Source: Palsa-504 sp963789225 (GTDB lineage: Bacteria; Actinomycetota; Actinomycetes; Streptosporangiales; Streptosporangiaceae). Taken from it: 64,000 bases of DNA. The stretch lies in the NCBI GenBank assembly GCA_963789225.1, contig CAWBKD010000046.1:62001-126000 (forward strand), read 5' to 3'. Numbering within the stretch: the first letter of the stretch is position 1; each line of letters begins with the position of its first letter. Under the pieces are notes generated by a model. That model was not told where the DNA came from. It did not search any database and worked only from the letters and a program-made list of their open reading frames with translations. The position numbers were made by a program, and so were the translations under genes. Positions 60,698-64,000 of this stretch are shown one piece after another.

Positions 60698-61528
60698 CTA
60701 GTCGGGGGCGGGAGCCATGGCGAGGTCCTCGATCCGCTCGGCGAGCTCCAGGGCCGTCGCCGGGCGGTCGGCCGGGTTGGGGGTGATGGCCCAGGCGATG
60801 ACCTGGACGGCCTGCGGGTCCAGTGTCTCGGCGATGACCGGCGGATGGGACACGACGCGGCGCATGGCCAGGAGCGGGTCCGCTGCAGGCAGGTCACCGT
60901 AGAGCCCCTGGCCGGTCAGGGCGTAGTGCAAGGTGGCGCCCAGGGAGAACACGTCGCTGGCCCGCGACGGGCGGTCGCCGCGGATCAGGTGCGGGTCGAC
61001 GTACCCGATGTCACCCGCGGGCCCCATCCCGGTGATGGTGATACCCGGTTTGAGCACGTGGCTGAGGCCGAGGTCGGCCAGCTTGCCCCCGCCCGAGTGC
61101 AGCAGGACGTTGCCCGGCTTGATGTCGCGGTGGGCGATCCCGGCCTCGTGCAGCGCGTGAGTCGCGCGGGCCGCCTGGGCCATCGCGCCCAGGGACCAGG
61201 CCCGGCCGGGCGGCTGGGCGGGCCTGGCTAGCGACCCGGCGGGCAGGTACTCCATGGAGTAGTACACCTCGTCGCCCTGCTGCCCGGCGTCGTACAGAGT
61301 GACCAGGTAGGGCGAGTTGACCGCGGCGAACGCCGCGAGCTCGCGATGCGCCCACCTGAACACGTCCTGGCTGCTCCCGCCGGACAGCACCTTCACCGCC
61401 ACGAACTCGGCCGTGACCGGCAGGCGGCTGGGCGGATGCGCGAGGTAGAACACTCCGTGGCTGCCGGCTCCGAGCCGCTGCACGAATCTGTAGTCGGCGA
61501 TGCCGCCGCGTTCGTCTGTCATGGTCAT
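60698..61528 (-). CDS. Ser/Thr protein kinase (Hanks type), kinase domain only
   Basis: 276 residues. GxGxxG loop RLGAGSHGVFYLAHP, VAVKVLSGG (catalytic Lys), HRDIKPGNVLLHS (catalytic loop), LADLGLSH (D-L-G in place of D-F-G), GDIGYVDPHLI (activation segment end), ASDVFSLGATLHYALTG. No transmembrane or PASTA part, so soluble. ATG at 61528 overlaps the antiporter stop (ATGA), which suggests the kinase acts in one unit with the antiporter and FHA protein. Confidence 0.93.
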   Translation of the reverse strand: MTMTDERGGIADYRFVQRLGAGSHGVFYLAHPPSRLPVTAEFVAVKVLSGGSSQDVFRWAHRELAAFAAVNSPYLVTLYDAGQQGDEVYYSMEYLPAGSLARPAQPPGRAWSLGAMAQAARATHALHEAGIAHRDIKPGNVLLHSGGGKLADLGLSHVLKPGITITGMGPAGDIGYVDPHLIRGDRPSRASDVFSLGATLHYALTGQGLYGDLPAADPLLAMRRVVSHPPVIAETLDPQAVQVIAWAITPNPADRPATALELAERIEDLAMAPAPD

Positions 61529-63540
61529 AGCTGCCTTCCTTGCTCCAGGGCGAAGACCGGGCTAGCGATTTCGGGGCGGTCATCGATGTCCTCGCTGCTG
61601 CCCGCCCGCACCGTCAGGTGCACGCCGGTCACGACGGCCGCGGCACCTTCCTCGCTGGCCACCAGCAGGGAACCCTCAGGGGGCGGACCGCTGCTGGCGT
61701 GGATGCCCTTGCTGGTCAGTTCGGCGACGTCGCTGCGGGTCCGCCGCCCCTCTCCCCCCACCAGCACGAGGTCCAGGTGCCTGGCCGTGGCCAGGTGAGC
61801 GGCGACGTCGAGGGCGGCCGTTGCGTCGGGCCCGTGCCCGGCGTAGACCGCTACGGCGCTCGGCTCGCCCGGCCCGGGTGCGCGGGAGCTGACCAGGCGG
61901 GTCCGGCGGTCGGCCCGGATGGACTCGTACGCCTGGTCTTCGCGCGGATCGTGGCCGGAGTCGAGGACGATGGTGTCGGGCCCGGCGGCGGCCACGTAGG
62001 CCGCCAGCTCGCCGGGTACGTCGTCGCTGAAGCGCGAGAGCACGAGCGCCTGGGCGCCGCGGGCGGCCGCGCGCTCGGTGAGCGCGTGCAGCTGGCCCAT
62101 GATGACGGTCATCTGCATCAGCTCGCCGCCCAGGCCCGCGCCGACCTCCAGCCGTCTTTCCGCTTGTTGCGAGACGAGGTGGACGAGGGCCAGCTGGCTG
62201 CCGGGGCGCGTGGCGGCCAGGTCGGCTCCGATGTCGACCAGGGGTCCGGCGGTCTCGGGGTGGTCGACCAGGACGAGGACCCGGTGCGCCGGACCGCCTG
62301 TGAGCAGGGCCCGGTCCGCGGCGGCCCGGTCGCGCTCCATGACCCGGTCCGGGTAGATCCATCGCAGCAGCGGACCGCTCATTGCGGTTGTGACCAGGGC
62401 CATGACGACCATGAGGGTGTACAGCGGCTTGGTCAGGATGTGCAGCTGGAGCCCGACGCCGAGGATGACGAGCTCGGTCAGGCCCCGGGTATTCATCAGC
62501 GTGGCGATCGCGCCCGCGTTGCGTCCGCGGACCCCGTTGAGCTGGGCGCCGACGTAGGCGCCGACCAGCTTCCCGCCGATGGCGACGACCAGGATCGCGC
62601 CCAGCTCCAACAGCCCGGAGTTCCCGATAGTGGACAGGTTGATGCTGAGCCCGGATACCACGAAGTACAGCGGGAGCAGGACCAGGACGCTGATCTGTTC
62701 GAGGCGCTCCAGGATCTCCTCGCGCAGGGCCAGGGCATCCTCGCGGGGCATGATGATGCCGAACAGGAACGCGCCGAAGATGAAGTGCAGGCCCATCCAG
62801 TTGGTGGCGTAACAGGAGAGCAGCAGCAGACCGAGCACGGTGGCCAGGATGTTCGGGGTGAGCTGGCCCGCCTCGTGGTAGGCCCGGGTGAGCTGGCGGA
62901 GCAGGGGCCGGACGACCAGGAACATCGCGGCCGCGTACGGGATGGCCAGCAGGACCTTCCACGGCGCGCCGCCCGAGGCGAGGGCGACCACCACGGCCAG
63001 CAGCGTCCAGGCGAGCACGTCCGCGATCGCGGCGCTGGCCAGCGCGATCCCGCCGATGCGGGTGCGTTGCAGGCCACGGTCGGTGAGGATGCGCGCCAGG
63101 ACGGGGAACGCGGTGGCCGACATGGCGGTCCCGATGAACAGCGCGAAGGTGGAGACGTGCGCCACGTGGTGCCGGTGGGCCAGCCAGATCCCCAGCAGTG
63201 AGCCGAGGAGCAGGGGCAGGGCCAGCGAGCCGATCGACACCCCGGCGGCGACGCGCTCGCGGCCCCGGATGAGGCGCAGGTCCACCTCGTAGCCGACCAC
63301 GAACATGAACAGCAGCACGCCGAGGTCCGCCAGCGCGGTGAGCGGGGAGATCAGCGGGGTCGGGAACAGCGTCTTGGTGAGGTGGCCGTGAAGGAACGTG
63401 GGCCCGAGCAGGATCCCGGCCAGGATCTCGCCGAGCACCGCGGGCTGCCCGAGGCGCTTGGCGGCGATGCCCAGCAACCTGGCCAAGATGATGACGATCG
63501 CCACATCCGCCAGGAGCAGCTGGACCGCACTCAGGCTCAA
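61525..63540 (-). CDS. CPA2-type cation/proton antiporter with C-terminal USP-like region
   Basis: 671 residues. Residues 1-400 hold about 12 hydrophobic spans with Na+/H+-exchanger motifs (LGQPAVLGEILAGILLGPTF, LGVLLFMFVVGYEVDLRLIR, LASAAIADVLAWTLLAVVVA, NTRGLTELVILGVGLQL). Residues from about 415 on (VLVLVDHPETAGPLVDIGA, ALVHLVSQQAERRLEVGAG) look like tandem universal-stress-like domains. TTG start at 63540 with GGAGG six bases upstream; no better start in frame. 28 bases after the FHA gene. Confidence 0.88.
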   Translation of the reverse strand: MSLSAVQLLLADVAIVIILARLLGIAAKRLGQPAVLGEILAGILLGPTFLHGHLTKTLFPTPLISPLTALADLGVLLFMFVVGYEVDLRLIRGRERVAAGVSIGSLALPLLLGSLLGIWLAHRHHVAHVSTFALFIGTAMSATAFPVLARILTDRGLQRTRIGGIALASAAIADVLAWTLLAVVVALASGGAPWKVLLAIPYAAAMFLVVRPLLRQLTRAYHEAGQLTPNILATVLGLLLLSCYATNWMGLHFIFGAFLFGIIMPREDALALREEILERLEQISVLVLLPLYFVVSGLSINLSTIGNSGLLELGAILVVAIGGKLVGAYVGAQLNGVRGRNAGAIATLMNTRGLTELVILGVGLQLHILTKPLYTLMVVMALVTTAMSGPLLRWIYPDRVMERDRAAADRALLTGGPAHRVLVLVDHPETAGPLVDIGADLAATRPGSQLALVHLVSQQAERRLEVGAGLGGELMQMTVIMGQLHALTERAAARGAQALVLSRFSDDVPGELAAYVAAAGPDTIVLDSGHDPREDQAYESIRADRRTRLVSSRAPGPGEPSAVAVYAGHGPDATAALDVAAHLATARHLDLVLVGGEGRRTRSDVAELTSKGIHASSGPPPEGSLLVASEEGAAAVVTGVHLTVRAGSSEDIDDRPEIASPVFALEQGRQL

Positions 63541-63568
63541 ACTCCGCCTCCCTTCCCCCCCGGGTTAC

Positions 63569-64000
63569 TCACCGGTGACGATGCGAGTCATACCGGAGTG
63601 CGTAAGCATCGCCCAGGCGGATCTGGGAGCCCGCGACCAGGGGGGTACGGACGCCCGGAGCCAGCTTCGTGCCGGTGGTCTCGCCGGGGAGGACGAGCAG
63701 CGTGCCGTTGGCGGAATTGAGGTCGGAGACGAAGACCTCCCAGCCATCTAGTTCCACGCGGGCGTGGATCCTGGACACCAGATCGGGGGCGCCGCCGAGC
63801 CGCAGCGGCCTGGCGCGGCCTTCGGCTACCGCCTTGTCCAGGGTCGGCTCCCGCCCCACCACGTAATCGGTATCGAGCTGGCACACCGAACCGTCGTCCA
63901 GGATGAGCACGCCCAGCGGCGGCCGCCTGCCCTCCTGGGGGATCTTGGTCAGCTGGGCCATCCCGATGCCGCAGACGGCGCAGTAGCGCGCCTCCGGGTC
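63569..64000 (-). CDS. FHA-domain protein with N-terminal zinc ribbon, partial
   Basis: 144 visible residues, continuing beyond the right edge. Starts mid-protein with DPEARYCAVCGIGMAQLTKI (end of a zinc ribbon C-x-x-C), then the FHA fold: DTDYVVGREPTL (strand with Gly-Arg), DLVSRIHARVELDGWEVFVS (Ser/Arg/His binding core), DLNSANGTLLVLPGE (N-x-N-G-T loop). FHA domains read phosphothreonine, so this links to the Ser/Thr kinase two genes downstream. An ATG at 63961 is internal, since the frame is open beyond it and the zinc ribbon would be lost. Confidence 0.85.
   Translation of the reverse strand, partial: DPEARYCAVCGIGMAQLTKIPQEGRRPPLGVLILDDGSVCQLDTDYVVGREPTLDKAVAEGRARPLRLGGAPDLVSRIHARVELDGWEVFVSDLNSANGTLLVLPGETTGTKLAPGVRTPLVAGSQIRLGDAYALRYDSHRHR

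Overview
The window is GC-rich actinobacterial chromosome. RbpA, WhiA, several promoters whose start codon lies at the expected transcription start, and the ordered cluster rbpA, secG, tpiA, pgk, gap / whiA, yvcK, rapZ, uvrC all point to a filamentous soil actinomycete. I cannot name the genus from sequence alone.

Layout. (1) Positions 1-11470 hold a minus-strand bacterial microcompartment operon transcribed from about 11434 leftward: PLP phospholyase-like aminotransferase, CoA-acylating aldehyde dehydrogenase with a C-terminal encapsulation-type helix, two tandem-domain (BMC-T), one hexameric (BMC-H) and one pentameric (BMC-P) shell proteins, a small lumen-type protein, an amino-alcohol-kinase-like protein, an SDR dehydrogenase and a GntR regulator. 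This is the gene set of the Rhodococcus/Mycobacterium microcompartment (RMM). The same operon runs on by 1-4 bp overlaps into a B12-dependent diol dehydratase (fused large-medium subunit plus small subunit) and its reactivase. A divergent APC permease (11566-13110) probably imports a substrate. The locus therefore looks like a propionaldehyde metabolosome fed by two routes, 1-amino-2-propanol and 1,2-propanediol. (2) 13.1-18.0 kb is a ragged accessory stretch with gene remnants, a pair of inverted overlapping mini-genes, two lipoproteins and a 76-residue GntR. (3) 18.1-22.3 kb holds a second APC permease, a methyltransferase, and a ribbon-helix-helix / Doc-like-ClpN fusion pair, followed by an unusual interleaved hairpin ending in a T-run.

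(4) 22.3-36 kb is the conserved glycolysis/cell-envelope cluster, interrupted between gap and whiA by about 5 kb carrying an ECF42-type sigma factor with its YCII partner, a PadR regulator pair, an internally deleted MFS transporter and a LysR pseudogene. (5) 36-53 kb holds an MMPL transporter, rpiA and pgl, a Phd-PIN toxin-antitoxin pair, hydrolases, a three-gene trans-membrane flavin electron-transfer operon, and two paralogous HTH-ClpN modules, each preceded by two palindromes that cover the -35 and -10 hexamers. (6) 53-64 kb holds a cupin, a three-subunit molybdenum hydroxylase, gcvP behind a single glycine-riboswitch aptamer, and an FHA / cation-antiporter / Ser-Thr-kinase operon that runs off the right edge.

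The best candidates for under-described biology are the combined amino-alcohol plus diol microcompartment, the three ClpN-domain modules without any AAA+ ATPase (one fused to a degenerate Doc fold), and the interleaved hairpin at 21953-22034.
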